From Elmis aenea (Eukaryota > Arthropoda > Insecta > Coleoptera > Elmidae): a stretch of DNA of 64,000 nucleotides. Below the pieces are notes generated by a model. That model was not told where the DNA came from and did not search any database. It saw nothing but the letters and a program-made list of their open reading frames with translations. Every line of letters starts with the position of its first letter. The first letter of the stretch is position 1. Made by a program: the position numbers and the translations under genes. The stretch covers positions 38,011,470 through 38,075,469 of the forward strand of contig OX393578.1 in assembly GCA_947652605.1 (NCBI GenBank), written 5' to 3'. This document shows positions 33,668 to 45,524 of the stretch, piece by piece.

Positions 33668-34619
33668 ATGTTTTATACTTATTAAAAAGTTTCCCATAGT
33701 AATATTTTTAATTATCTCTCACCTTCACAGGGGGCTGAAACGTGCGACCCCTGTTGTTTTTTTTTATCAGAACTTTTTGGTGGGTTGAAATTTTGCAATT
33801 TAAATTTTACATAGACACTTTTTTATTCCATAGTTTTTCTCGTAAAACCTACAGTTTTTGAATTAAAAATAATATAAGTGAACATGCACCATTAATGTGC
33901 CAATATAAAACGATTCATTTTGGTGGTTACCATGATTTGTTTGGTAACCACCAAAATGAATCGTTTTATATTGGAATATTTAATGGTGCACTTATTTTTT
34001 TTTTTAACTCAAAAACTGTAGGTTTAACGAGAAAAACTATAAAATAAAAAAGTTTCTAAATAAATTAAACTTTCAAACAAAAATTTTTAAATTGCAAAAT
34101 TTCAACCCACCAAAAAGTTCTGATAAAAAAATAACAGGGGTCGCACATTTCAGCCTCCTGTGAAGGTGAGAGACAATTAAATATATTACTATGGGAAACC
34201 TTTTAATAAGTATAAAACATCTACCAAATATCATTCTCCTACATTTATCCAAATTTGAGAAATAAAATAAAAACCTAATTTTACCGCTCCCCTTTGGGGG
34301 GATGTAACTCCGAAAGGAGACGTCTAAGGAAAAAATTTTATATAAAAGACTCCCTTTAATTTTCGATAAGGAATCACCTCTCGATTGTTTTTAATTTTTT
34401 ACGAAACGCCCTGTATAATAATTACAATAATTGCTTATTTTTACATTTAAATATTATTGTAATTAAATGATAATAAAAATTTTACAATTAACCCATGTGG
34501 TAGTTCTTTAATACCTAGTACGTTTTTTTTGTTGAAAAAAAAACACCATTCCGCGAATTTTTTTTACAAATTTTACCGGTCCGCGGACCAAAAAAAGGTT
34601 GAGAAAAGCTGCTTTAGAC

Positions 34620-35499
34620 AACGTAATGCTTTCGTTTTTTAATTGATCTATAATTTGTTTGTGAGAGTATGACTTTTTCATAGCGTTTTTATTGTAATTT
34701 ACTCTTTTTAACAAATCTATCAATTACTTCTGGTAACAATAATTTTTATGTAAAACTGTTTTTAGTGTGGGCTCTTTGTACTGGTCTGCTTTTCACGTAT
34801 TCTATTTTTAATCAGCATTTTGTTGTTATGAAATTTTAAACTCTGACTCATTCCTTTGATCTCTTGTTAAATCCGTATTCATTTGCAACCGACGATGACA
34901 TAAAACGTTTCATAAACATACAAAACCCATTATACAATTAATAAAAATAAATTGTGCAATATCCTTTATAATCTAGTTGAAAGCATGCCGTTCCAAAATG
35001 AGTTTATTCTCAACAAAATTTTAAGCGAATAACATATACGCATTCAGACATTTGTTTGTTTTGTCGAGTACACTTAAACCGTTTCAGAAAAAAATATGTT
35101 CGCAATATATTCTATCAACCAGAAAGTAACTTAATAACTTGAGCAATGTTTATTGGGGCACTAAAAGTATTTCTACCGAGTATTGATTAGTGGTTGAAAG
35201 AGCTTTTGTTGCAGTTCAGGAAAAAGCAATTCCCATCGAACCTTTTTGAACTTTTTATACTTCAAGGAAACAGTAATTAATAAAGGAACAAAGATATACA
35301 AGTCGCTTTAAAGAAAAGTGCAGCGTTTATTAATCTGGTTCAATGAAATTTTACTTTGTTGTAACGGCATTCAGGGAATAAAAATAATATGGTTTCAAAA
35401 CCTGATGAAAATTAATAGCAGCATATTTTTCTTAGGTGATATTAATCATAAAACATTTCTGTAATCGTATTATCGAGTTCACACGTTTTTTTTTTTTAT
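34620..35499. other. AT-rich sequence
   Basis: No supported gene or element between the hAT nest and the palindrome. Confidence 0.45.
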
Positions 35500-37038
35500 A
35501 TACCCAGCCAAGACGAATTATTCGATAGCTCTGTTATTAGTAATAATATAAAAAAAAGTTTAATATAAAAGTTGTTTGTAATCATTTACTACATAACCTA
35601 AAATTATTTTCAACTATACACAGTGTTTTGTTTTTGCGCTCTGATACTAAACATTGTGTTTTTATATAAAACACCCTGTATATTTTATAATTTTTGGATG
35701 TGAAATTAAATTTTCTTTCAAAAATATTATAAGTTGTTTATGTCTAAATGAACCGTTTTTGAGTTATTAACGATTTTTGGAAAATTTTGACAGATGCAGA
35801 CCTTTATAAAAATATTTATATTTATTAACATAACAACACCAGAGCAATTTACTCTGGTAATTTATTAGACAATAGTGTCATAGTGATTGTTGACTAGTTA
35901 CATTTTTGAAATAATATACAGGGTGTTCGTTATACTCGGTTCATTTTGCTAAACTTTAAACGCATGTAAGTAATTTTTTTTTAATGGAACACCCTATATA
36001 TTTTTAAATTTTTTTCTAGAAAATTTAATTATCTTTCAAAGTTGTTAAGCATGTTTTATGTCTTAATATAATATTTTTGAAGTTATTTCGTTTCTTATGA
36101 TTATTTGCGAGTATTTTACCCAAAATATCGGTAGAAGCCTATGAAAATTCGAAACAATTTGCATGAACTTTCAACCAGAACAGAAAATTGGCGCAATTTC
36201 CACTATTATGCCACTAAAAATCCATATTTTTTAAGAGTTGTAGACACACAGCATAAATGACACCAAATAACACCAGAATGTTGTTTATTTACAGTTCTTA
36301 AAAAATATGGATTTTTAGTGGCATAATGGTGGAAATTGTGCCGATTAACTGTTCTGGTTGAGAGTTCATACAAATTGTTTTGAATTTTTATTGGCTACTA
36401 CCGATATTTTAGGTAAAATAGCCGCAAATAATCATAAGACACAAAATAACTCCTTAAGTATTATATTTAGACATAAAACATGCTCAACAACTTTGAAAGA
36501 TAATTAAATTGTCTACAAGAAAATGTTAAAATATATAGGGTGTTCCATTTAAAAAAAAAGATTTATATGCGTTTAAAGTTTAGCGAAATGGACCGAGTAT
36601 AACGAACACCCTGTACATTATTTTAAAAATGTAACTAGTCAATAATCACTATGACACTATTGTCTAATAAATTACCAGAGTAAATTGCTCTGGTGTTGTT
36701 ATGTTAATAAATATAAATATTTTTATAAAGTTGTGCATCTGTCAGAATTTTCAAATAAACGTTAATAACTCAACAACGGTTCATTTTAGACATTAATAAC
36801 CTATAATATTTTTGAAAGAGAATTTAATTTTACTTCCAAAAATTACAAAATATACAGGGTGTACCATATAAAAACACCATGTTTAGTATCAGAGCGCAAA
36901 AACAAAACACTGTGTATAGTTGAAAATAATTTTAGGTTATGTAGTAAATGATTACAAAAAACTTTTATATTAAACTTTTTTTTATATTATTACTAATAAC
37001 AGAGCTATCGAATAATTCTTCTTGGCTGGGACACCCTG
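35500..37038. mobile_element. 1.54-kb layered palindrome of CAGGGTGT-type elements
   Basis: The two arms (35500-36235 and 36295-37038) are inverse copies around a centre near 36265. Mirrored landmarks: CAGCCAAGACGAATTATTCG at 35505 and its inverse at 37010-37030; CAGTGTTTTGTTTTTGCGCT; CCAGAGCAATTTACTCTGG (itself a hairpin); TATACTCGGTTCATTTTGC; TGCCACTAAAAATCCATATT. Each arm contains internal boundary strings of the same kind as the outer end: ACACCCTGTA near 35670, ACAGGGTGTTCGTTATAC near 35920 and ACACCCTATA near 35990, all mirrored in the other arm. The right outer end is ACACCCTG next to TA; the left outer end has lost about 8 bp (AGGGTGTC). No ORF. Confidence 0.9.
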
Positions 37039-37040
37039 TA

Positions 37041-37853
37041 TATCTATGTGTGAAAAAGAAGAGAGCTTTTATTTTCAACCTACAGATATTTCAGTCGATA
37101 ATGTGACAGCTAAAACTTCACAGAATGGGTAAAACTCGTAAAAAGATTTGCATTTTTTGTTAAATATAAATCATTTTCGTTGGGTTTATTAAGTTTGCCA
37201 GCTGTTGGAGTAGTATAAATATGTTTTCGAAATCATAAACATTCGATTTAAAGTAATGGATTGAAAACATTTTTTCTATTTCAAAATCCATCAGAAAAAA
37301 ATGGAAAATCAATAAAGAAACGGTGGATCGCGAAACGTATTTCATTTTAATATTACAATTTGTTCGCCTTATCTTAATGTTTTATCGGCCGAAATAGTCT
37401 ACGTATACTCATAATATAAAGCTTTTTCGTGGATTTTTTTTTCGTTTCCAGCGCAGTATACATATTTCAAAGAATATAATTTTATTTTCAACAATTTTTT
37501 ATTCTTTATGTCATTTGGCAATATCTTTCAATTTTCTGTAATTGATAGTAATAGATTGTAATTGGATCCTGCAAAAATTAGTGTTATTGTAGAACCTAAA
37601 AGATTAATTAATTGTGTTTAAAATTTGCATGTTGCTAAATAAGTCATATTTATTATGAAAAAATCTAAAGATAATAGCAATATACATATATTATATCGCC
37701 GTTAAGACAATTAAATCAATTTTTAAATGTTTACTGTGTACTGTTTACTTTGGACAGCTTTTGTATTTTTCACCACCTCTCGGTTGGCAAAACTTTTTAA
37801 GATCCCCACTTTTTGTGTTCAATTACGCCGTTTATTTTAAAAATGATATGTCA
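37041..37853. other. AT-rich sequence
   Basis: Nothing coding is supported. This is the left flank of the second hAT copy. Confidence 0.45.
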
Positions 37854-37860
37854 CTTTATC

Positions 37861-39043
37861 CAGGGACTAAAAACGAAAAAAAATCCGTTCGTTTCTGTTC
37901 GGAACGAAAACGAAATATATCGTTTTCGTTCTTTTCGTTCTAACCGAAAAAAATCTTTTTTCGTTTTCGTGAACCGTAATAATAACGGTTAAAACCGGTT
38001 TTACAATTTTTTTTTTGTCGTGAAAAAATCAATTTTTTTTCTAGTCACCACAACCCTCTATAAATACGATAACAATATTTGCGTCTCAACTAAAATATAA
38101 ACGATGACGATGGGGTTTGATGCTTACGGACAGCATATTTTAGACTGGCGAACCATCGCCATATTAAATTTACCAAATCGTTAAACACATTAAAATTTAA
38201 CCATTTTATTAAGTTTAACACCCGTAAGGTGCAAAAACACAACGTGATTAGGTTAAATTAGACACACGATCTTTATCTAAAAATATGAAAATATAGCAAG
38301 TGCTGTTTAAAATTTGTTTTAGTACTAAAAATCTATGCATTTGAATTAAATAAGATCCTGCTATAATTATTTAAAAAGACAAAAGAATGAATTCAAGTGG
38401 ATAATTTACTAAATGTTATAAATAAAAAAGATATTAAAAAAAAACTTATATTAACTTGATATATACTTTAACTTTATAGTTTGTACATACCATACAATAT
38501 ACATTTTCACATTCCGTTAAATCTTACTAGCAACACATCTTCCAATAAATCTTCTTTTACATTAGTCCTTTTCGAAGTAAGAATAAATTTTACTATTATT
38601 ATGTTTAAACGCAAATAAAACATACACATTGATAATATATATCCAATCAAGTGTATATTCTATATTGATGATCTAAAAAAACAATTAGAAATAGAGAATA
38701 TCTGTACTGTTAATTGTGTTACACGAAATTGCAAGTATAAACAATAAAGTTGTTAATACATATTCACGTAGGTAAATATATGGAGAAAAGTGAAGCTCAT
38801 TTATTTCAAGTGAGATTTTTTACTGCCTCGTGGAGTCTCCCCAGCACATAAGGTAAATTCGCGTTTGTGTTTAACAAATAAAATTGGAATAGCTACAAAA
38901 CCGGTTAAAACCGGTTTTGGAAAATATTTATTTCGTTTTCGTTCTTGAACAAAAAATAATAATTTCGTTTTCGGTTTCGTTTTCGTTCTTAAAAAAATTT
39001 CGGTTAATTTCGTTTAACGTTTTCGTTCCGTTCTCAGTCCCTG
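37861..39043. mobile_element. Second copy of the 4.3-kb hAT family, 1183 bp
   Basis: Ends CAGGGACTAAAAACGAAAAA and, inverted, CAGGGACTGAGAACGGAACG. Subterminal ACGAAAACG repeats and internal AAAACCGGTTTT motifs match the copy at 4299-5279, as do CATCGCCATATTAAATTTAC (here) and its counterpart near 4810. The flanks CTTTATC (37854-37860) and CTTTATAC (39044-39051) look like an 8-bp target duplication with one base lost on the left. No transposase; it is about 200 bp longer than the first copy, with extra sequence around 38330-38800. Confidence 0.85.
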
Positions 39044-39324
39044 CTTTATACGCAAAAAAAGTTAGTTCTTACTAAGATGTATGCCTTTAGACATTTTACT
39101 TGCAATTTCTTTTAAAATCGTTACTATTTTCGTCAATATAAACTTTATTGTTAAACTGATTTGCAAATACATTTATTTTGAAAATTGCATTATGATTGAT
39201 TTACTGTCTTACGTACCCCCAATTTTCCACAGTTATTTCAAAAATTTTAAACAAAGTGAATGGTCGGAATACTTCATCACTCCAATAAATGATAATGATT
39301 CAATTACATAAATAAACTTTTATA

Positions 39325-39690
39325 CAGGGTGACAATAATCTACATGTGTTGTATGTGTAACTTTCTTATTATAAGAGTTACATGGTCGGTTAAATTAGCA
39401 AAGTTGAGCAGAATTTTTTGACGAATATAATGCTATTTTAACATTTGACCTACACTTTTAACTTTTTTAAATATTAAAAAAGAACTAAAAACATGTTTTT
39501 TCAACGGTACATAATTCCATAGCCACCTACGTTGCAATCAAAACGTGAAATGATATCTATAGATAGATAGAATAAAAATAAACGTTTTCATAATTTCCAT
39601 GGTCGTAAATGGTTGTTTTTAGTTTGAAATTAGCTACGGTACTCAAGGTAAAAATAAAACTACAAACGAACTGGGCATTTAGTTTTTAAT
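39325..39690. mobile_element. Left end of a diverged relative of foldback D
   Basis: CAGGGTGACAATAATCTAC next to TA (39323-39324), then GTTGTATGTGTAAC and TTAAATTAGCAAAGTTGAGC, parallels the start of the element at 57869 (GTTGTATGGGTAACTCCG, TTAAATTAGCAAATTTGTGC). The right end was not found; later insertions or decay have removed it. Confidence 0.6.
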
Positions 39691-39831
39691 AATATTTATA
39701 AAGGCACCTTATATTTTGTATACATAAATAAAAAGCTCCAAAATTCCTTATCACATGATATATTTTTAAATAGTAAATATAGCATTAAACGAAGACGCCT
39801 ATTAAAAAATTATAACAACAAAGGGTTATAA

Positions 39832-40118
39832 AAAGTGCTTAGAAATCCTGGATAAACTGGTAACGATAAAAAGTACGGAAAGAAATTTTAGGATTCTAAA
39901 TAACTTTTTTTTATAAAATTTTTTGTATCTCTTAAAATATTGCGAATATTTCAAAAATCGTTAAAATCTAGTGTCCTATGACTTTTTATCAAACTTTTTT
40001 TTTAATCTTAAAATTAGTTTTAGACAATGAACCAACTTTTTTCGGGAATAAAATTTTCTGAGAAATCAATAGTTAAACATTTTGCCATTTGTTGAAGACT
40101 TTTTTTTAAATTACGCTG
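39832..40118. mobile_element. Half copy of the 42114-42608 palindrome
   Basis: From TAAAAAGTGCTTAGAAAT to the end TTACGCTG next to TA (40119-40120), this matches one arm of the element at 42114-42608: AAAATCGTTAAAATCTAGTG, CAACTTTTTTCGGGAATAAA and GCCATTTGTTGAAGAC. The opposite arm is missing. Confidence 0.75.
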
Positions 40119-40382
40119 TATAAAAGACATTGTAGCGCTTCCGATCAACTAGATCCCCATGTTAAACCACTAAGCTGGAAAAACATGTACCTATAACATG
40201 TAGTTTGTACCGTGGTTTGAAACATTGTTTCCGTCAAAGGTGGTCATGGATTTTAAAATAATTGTCCCAGCCAGTATCGTGCATTTTTGTGAATCAATGT
40301 TTGGTTGTCAAAATTTGTAAAGCAGTTGTGGTGAAGTTTTCTTTCTATTGTAATCTTAAGCAGTTTATGAATTATTTTAATT

Positions 40383-40921
40383 ATGGTTTTCACTACAAAG
40401 CAAAAAATGTACATGGTTGAAGCATATTTTTGAACTGGTGCGCTAATTAATGGAATTTAGGAATACAGTCAGCGTTTATGTTTGGACGATTTTCGGGAAC
40501 ACTTTCCAGACTCGGCAGTAATAGCAAAGGATTTTTATGCATATCTTACAAATTGTGGTGAGAGGTGCAGAAACGAACATCATTTTGACTGAATTTGTGC
40601 AACAACTACACGATTATGAACAGATGTCTATTTTTTAGCAGGACAGTGCAACATTACATACGACACGAGAATGCTGATCAGTTTGCATACTCACGTTGAA
40701 TTTTTCCCGAGGTCACCATGTTTGACCATTATGAACTATTTTGTGTATACCCTTACTTAAGAAATAGAATTTTTAGAACACCTGTCGCTAGTTTGCAAGA
40801 ACTGAAACATAGAATTGTTAAAGAATGTGGAATCATAACGCCAGTAACGCTGCAAAATGCTTTTGATAGCATAAGAAGGCGCTTAAATTTTGAACATGCG
40901 TGGGACAATTTCAACAGTTAA
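40383..40921 (+). pseudogene. mariner-type transposase with DUF4817-like N-terminus, heavily deleted
   Basis: Starts at ATG 40383 with MVFTTKQKMYMVEAYF (stop where Arg is expected in the YFRTG motif), then DDFREHFPDSAV (helix-turn-helix region, pattern ...F...FP). Most of the catalytic domain is gone. It resumes with EFVQQLHDYEQMSIF and QDSATLHTTREC (second catalytic Asp in QD.A..H), then EFFPRSPCLT (usual RSPDLTP, motif damaged), YLRNRIFRTPVASLQELKHR, SIRRRLNFEHAWDNFNS and a stop at 40921. Several frames and stops are involved; only the last 68 codons are open. This is the same transposase type as at 7829-8177 and 58551-58787 but clearly a different lineage. Confidence 0.8.
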
Positions 40922-42113
40922 TTTAATTTGGCTTTTTTTTATTAATAAAAACGATATCTAATAGTCTTTTAGTTTAATTTTTAACTTGTCGTTTATTATT
41001 ATTTTATCTCTAGAATTAATAACATATTTGCACATTTTTGTAGATATTTGTCAGTATTGTAAAAAATCATTTCAAAATGATATAAGCTAAGATGGCAGTT
41101 TTTCATTTCATGACCACCTTTGACCAAAATATTGTTTGATATCAAGGAATAAAAAATTATGCAAAAAAATTCACGTGTTTTTAACTCGGTCACTAAGCAA
41201 CAACCTTTTTGTTACCAAGGTAACTGTGTTTGTGCCATCGGGACTTTAGCCTTTTAATGTGATTTTGTAATTTACTTTTAATTAATATACAAGATGTGCT
41301 ATAAATCAAAGTTCGAGGTTTGGTTTCAAACAAAGCTTGTATTTATCAATGTCTTAATTTAAATTTAGAATTAAAAGCTATTTATTTTAAATTTATATCC
41401 ATTTAACAACGATAGTTCTCAAAGACCATATTTATTGGTGCTTAGTCTAAATTTGATTATTAACTAACTGTTTTACGCAAGATCAGCATACAGTTCTACA
41501 ATCACAGGACAATAAATTATGCGTCCTATTATCTAGAAAGTGTGTAATTTCAATAATAATCCCGACAACGAAACAATATATGTCACAAAGTTAACCAAAC
41601 CTAACACTGCAAAATCGCCTCCACAATAACAATAAATTAATCCCTATATCCATGAAATGAGTGTCGGTTGTCAGGGTTCAGAGTGACAAACGCGACCAAA
41701 ACGGAAACTCTAGCCGGAGTTTGCGTGGTCTGTTGGAACCGGAAGTGACGTCGTCCCGCTAATGATGCATGTCGCCTTCATATGATTGGGAAAACTGTAC
41801 CGTAGGACAATGCGGTTAAATTACAGCTCCGGAGCTACAAATAAATGTAGAACTGCCTGTTAATATTGTTACAATCAGACTAACGAGATGTTCTACGCCT
41901 ACTGCTGACCTAATTATTTTAATACAGATAATTTTAATAATCAACTTAGCAGGAACGAATAACGCATTGCTATCATCAGGCTAAAAATATCTATTAATAC
42001 GAAGAATACATAAAATACAATTTGTCGGTTAAATAGACTACAATTTCTTTCCTGTTAATAAGTTTTTATCTCCTCTTTACTTTGCAAAAACGTAGATATA
42101 AAATTGTTCTAAA
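40922..42113. other. AT-rich sequence with a GC-enriched patch
   Basis: The patch at 41640-41840 contains ACCGGAAGTGACGTC (41738-41753), which joins an Ets-type core (CCGGAAGT) to a CRE-type core (TGACGTC), a pairing seen in some housekeeping promoters. No ORF or start region was recognised beside it. The inverted string near 40230 and 41110 (GTCAAAGGTGGTCATG and inverse) may be the ends of the element that carried the 40383 transposase. Confidence 0.35.
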
Positions 42114-42608
42114 CAGAGCATTATTGACAAGTTTGCAACAAATGGAAAAGTTTTTTATTATTGATTTCTCAGAAAATTTTATTATTTTTATTATTGATAA
42201 AAGTTGGTGCATGATCTAAAACTTATTTTAAGAGGAAAAAAAGTTCAATAAAAAGTCAAAGGGCACTAGATTTTAATGATTTTTGAAATATTCGCAAGAG
42301 TAAAGTGTCCTTATTTTAAAGGATACAAAAAAAAATTATAGGAAAAAGTTATTTAGAATCTCAAAATAGGGGTAGATTTAAATTTTGGCAATCTAATTCC
42401 AATTTTATTTTATTAAGAAATTTTAAGCACTTTACTTTTGCGTATATCAAAAATCGTTAAAATCTAGTGTCCTATGAATTTTTTTAAAACTTTTTTGCCT
42501 CTTAAAATTAGTTTTAGTCCATGCCCCAACTTTTTTCGGGAATAAAATTTTCTGAGAAAAAATAATAAAAAATTTTCCCATTTGTTGCAGACTTTTTGAA
42601 TGACGCTG
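42114..42608. mobile_element. 495-bp palindromic MITE
   Basis: Left arm ACAGAGCATTATTGACAAGT / TTGCAACAAATGG mirrors the right end TTTGTTGCAGACTTTTTGAA / TGACGCTG (TA at 42609-42610). Internal mirrored blocks are TTTTCTCAGAAAATTTTATT, CACTAGATTTTAATGATTTT and AACTTATTTTAAGAGG. The frame at 42447-42677 lies in an arm and is not a gene. A one-armed relative is at 39832-40118. Confidence 0.85.
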
Positions 42609-42610
42609 TA

Positions 42611-43386
42611 TGTGCAAAGTTGAGTAGTTTTCTGCTAAGATTAAAATATAAAAAGAAAATACTTGTATTCTTCTCAATTGGATTTAATTCAACTTAATTT
42701 TAAATAAACTTAAGACAGAAACAGTTACAGATTTATCTGGTGTCGCCTACACCTGCTACTTACAATAATCTTTTAATTTTAATGAGTCTCCTTATTTATA
42801 TTAAATGAATTTAGAAGGCTCTGTATTGGTTCCAACTTTATTAAAATGAAAATTAGTGTTCAGTACTAACAGTTTCGATCAATTAATTATTGTTTGTTTT
42901 ATTAGATAAAAATGATACACATGTCTGCTAAAATACAATATCCTTCACGTCTTCAATTACTTGACTGATTAAATTCCATGTTACCGTAACCCTAACATAT
43001 CTAGGATTGAAACCTGTTACGTTTGAGCGCGCTGTTGCGGTCCCTTGTTAGTTCGGGTTGACTTGTTGCAAAGCTTTTTCATTCTTAGGCCTAAGCTTGG
43101 ATTCTAAATTCCTACCTGCTTCCAATGTACAGTCATAATTATCCTTCCAAAAAACAGGCAGAATCTTGGAATCGATATTTTAAACCAAGTTTCTATCTTA
43201 TTAAACATCACAATTAGTTAATAAAGTATCTATAGGGTGTTTTTTTTTCCTGCTACCACTAATATAAATTACTCTTACCGTACAGCCTGCATGCATAGTA
43301 AGTGAGTCCTAACGCACGGTAAGCAAAACGCACACTTGTCCAGAAAAAATGTCAAAGTAGTCTTACGTCAATATTGACAAGACAAC
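42611..43386. other. AT-rich sequence, orphan element-like end
   Basis: TATAGGGTGTTTTTTTTTCC at about 43230 resembles a CAGGGTGT-type end but has no partner. Otherwise no feature. Confidence 0.4.
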
Positions 43387-43389
43387 TAA

Positions 43390-45521
43390 GGCCCGCTGCA
43401 CACGTACGTTTTTCGCCCGCAGCGGGCCCGCAACTTACCCGCAGCGGGCGCCCGACCGGTGCGGAAGTTGCTTTGATGCTCACGTAGGTTTTTTTGCGGC
43501 ACAGTGCCGTAATTGTTATTCAGTCAGGTATTCGTTCTTTTCCGAGCGCCACAGTGTGCTTTTCTTTTCGCATCACATATGGAGGTGTCACATAGAAAAC
43601 GGGTAGCATTTGCATACCTGCCCCCTTATTCCGTAACTTTTAAACACCAGCGCAAACACCACGCGTTAGTGGTGACTTCCCAATTCGGGTAGTTGATATT
43701 CCGTTTCTTCTGAGGACCAAGGCTGAACCCTAACCGTAAATGCTAGACGTAATTCGCGTGAAACCGGCTCGACAGCCGCGTTTAAGGCTAAAACCCTGTC
43801 ATTGCGACTTGTTTACTCAATACTCAATAACATTTAATGATTGGGGGTGAAATGTTATATTTAAGTAAATTTTTGGAGTGTTGTATTTGTGTTGAATTAA
43901 AAAAGAAACTATTTTTAACAATAATTAAATGTGTTGGATATAAGTAAATTTAGGAACGAAGCGACGAAATAGCGCTTTGGTAAGTACAGTAAATCTTTTA
44001 TTTTACAAATTGATATTAATTTTGTTACATTTTTAAATCCGTAATATTATATTGTGTTCATTCAACAAGTAAATAAATACCTCATGTAAACTAGTAATGT
44101 ATATTATTCGCATGACAGTATATTGGTATTTTTACATTCTTTCAGAATGATGGCCCATCTAACATATATTTTATGGTGGAACGAAGAAAAGAATAAACGC
44201 AACATTAAGAAATATGCAAACGTAACTTGCGAGATGCACAAAATTATATCAAAATTAAGTTTTGTCATATCTTTGTGTATTATTCGCCAATTTTAATTTC
44301 ACAGTCCAGCTTAATATATAAATAACATGGTATATTTGTTTGTAACGTACATAGTGCAATAAATAAATGAAATAAACTAAACAAAATAGAATTACTTTAC
44401 CACATCACTGGCCGAATTTAAAAAATACCCACCCAAAGTGCTGACGACCATTGAAACAAAATTAATTCAGTAAACAAACTATAAAATAAGAAACTTAACA
44501 AAATCGTTGTGTAATATAAAAATAGGAACAAAACGCATCAAAACTACCATAAATTCTTTAATGTAAGACAGAGTGTACAAAGTTACATGGCGGTAATTTT
44601 TAAACAAATACGCGTTAAGCATATTTCAGTTGTGAACGTGCGCAGTAGGATTTTCTGTACTAACTTTCCTAAAATAGTAGATACAGGTTTTAACTTGGGT
44701 AAACCCGCCGTGAGTTACAACCGGTGGGTTAGAGCATCGCTTTTCGTAGAAGTGGGTCATATTAACAAGGTAGTAATGAACTTGCATTTCCGTTAAATCC
44801 AAAGTTACAGAATCCAGCTGCTGGTATACAAACTATGTTCCTAAAAACAAAAGGCGTTATTGGGTGCATCCGTTCACCGAGCAAAGACTGGCAAGGGGAG
44901 AGTTTGGGCGATCTTTTGGTGATTTAAGAGAAAATCGAGACAAGTTTTACAATTACTTCAGAATGAGTGTCCCATCGATCGACGAGCTGCTGGGTAGAAT
45001 AAGTGATAAGATAATGTCTCAAGATACATGTATGAGACTTGCCATATTATGTTATTTTTTACCAAATTTTATGTTGCTTCAGTTAAATGTTAAACTATTG
45101 ACTATTTCTTTGTTTATTATTAAAAATGTTGTATGTGCATGTTATGTAATGTTTATGTATATGATTTACCAAATTGTATGTTCCTTAAATTAAATGTTAC
45201 CTACTTATTTATTTATTATTAAAAATTAATATTATATGTGCATATGTGTGTTTGATGAAGTGTTTTTTAAAACGAGCCCCATTTTCCAAACCCGCACGAA
45301 CAAGTAGGCTCGGAGAAACAATTTTTTTTTTTTTAAAGGGAGCGCAATTTTTCGTTCTTGCCCCGGGCGCCAAAACACCTAGAGACGGCCCTGATACTAC
45401 AATGTACTATAGCACCGCAAATAACTTGCCCGCTGCGGGCCCGCAGCGGGCCCGCTGCGGGTAAGTTGCGGGTCCGCAGCGGGCCCGCTGCTGGCAAAAA
45501 ACGTACGTGTGCAGCGGGCCG
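43390..45521. mobile_element. PIF/Harbinger element, 2.1 kb, TAA target duplication
   Basis: TAA lies at 43387-43389 and 45522-45524. The ends read GGCCCGCTGCACACGTACGT and, inverted, (C)GGCCCGCTGCACACGTACGT, followed on both sides by multiple (C)GCAGCGGGC palindromic motifs and AACTTACCCGCAGCGGG, making an unusually GC-rich subterminal region in an AT-rich window. The 3-bp TWA-type target, GG..C start and a transposase fragment at 44849-45037 agree on PIF/Harbinger. The minus and plus frames at 45333-45617 and 45358-45558 are made of the subterminal repeats and are not genes. The companion Myb/MADF-like protein gene of autonomous members was not found. Confidence 0.88.
44849..45037 (+). pseudogene. 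PIF/Harbinger transposase, N-terminal fragment
   Basis: The frame reads KRRYWVHPFTEQR, then GEFGRSFGDLREN, RDKFYNYFRMSVPSIDELLG and KIMSQDTCMR. This is the usual opening of HARBI1/ALP1-type transposases (family pattern W.HP......GEF..L...LR.D..KF..YFRMS...FDELL). After TCMR the sequence becomes low-complexity and the DDE catalytic domain is absent. There is no Met at the start of the recognisable part; related proteins have a short leader, possibly on an earlier exon. The fragment holds no catalytic residue, so the element depends on a relative for movement. Confidence 0.88.
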
Positions 45522-45524
45522 TAA

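Larger units (their letters stand above)
30367..34413. mobile_element. Foldback family B, copy interrupted by a LINE
   Basis: Left end CAGAGTGTTTCGTAAAAATG at 30367 and right end inverted CAGGGCGTTTCGTAAAAAAT at 34413, each with TA outside. The two arms (30367-30564 plus 33668-33870, and about 34010-34413) mirror each other through GTCTCCTTTCGGAGTTACA, GATATTTGGTAGATG, GCTGAAACGTGCGACC and CAAAAAGTTCTGAT. The loop (33890-33985) is a second perfect hairpin made of CCAATATAAAACGATTCATT and its inverse around GGTGGTTACC. Without the LINE the element would be about 0.94 kb, close to the other full copies. Confidence 0.9.
29980..34611. mobile_element. hAT element (outer layer of a three-level nest), perfect 8-bp target duplication
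   Basis: CTTTAGAC is present at 29972-29979 and 34612-34619. The ends are CAGCTAATCTCAACC and, inverted, CAGCTTTTCTCAACC, followed on both sides by GG(T/A)CCGC-type strings (GGTCCGGCGGACCGG near 29998, CCGGTCCGCGGACC near 34575). Only about 580 bp belong to the hAT itself; the rest is the B foldback inserted at a TA plus the LINE inside that. No transposase ORF. Confidence 0.9.

Noticed and set aside
45300..45393. CAGGGCCGTCTCTAGGTG (inverted) inside the Harbinger, resembling another hAT end
   Set aside because: No second end or target duplication was found; it may be an old fragment carried within the Harbinger.
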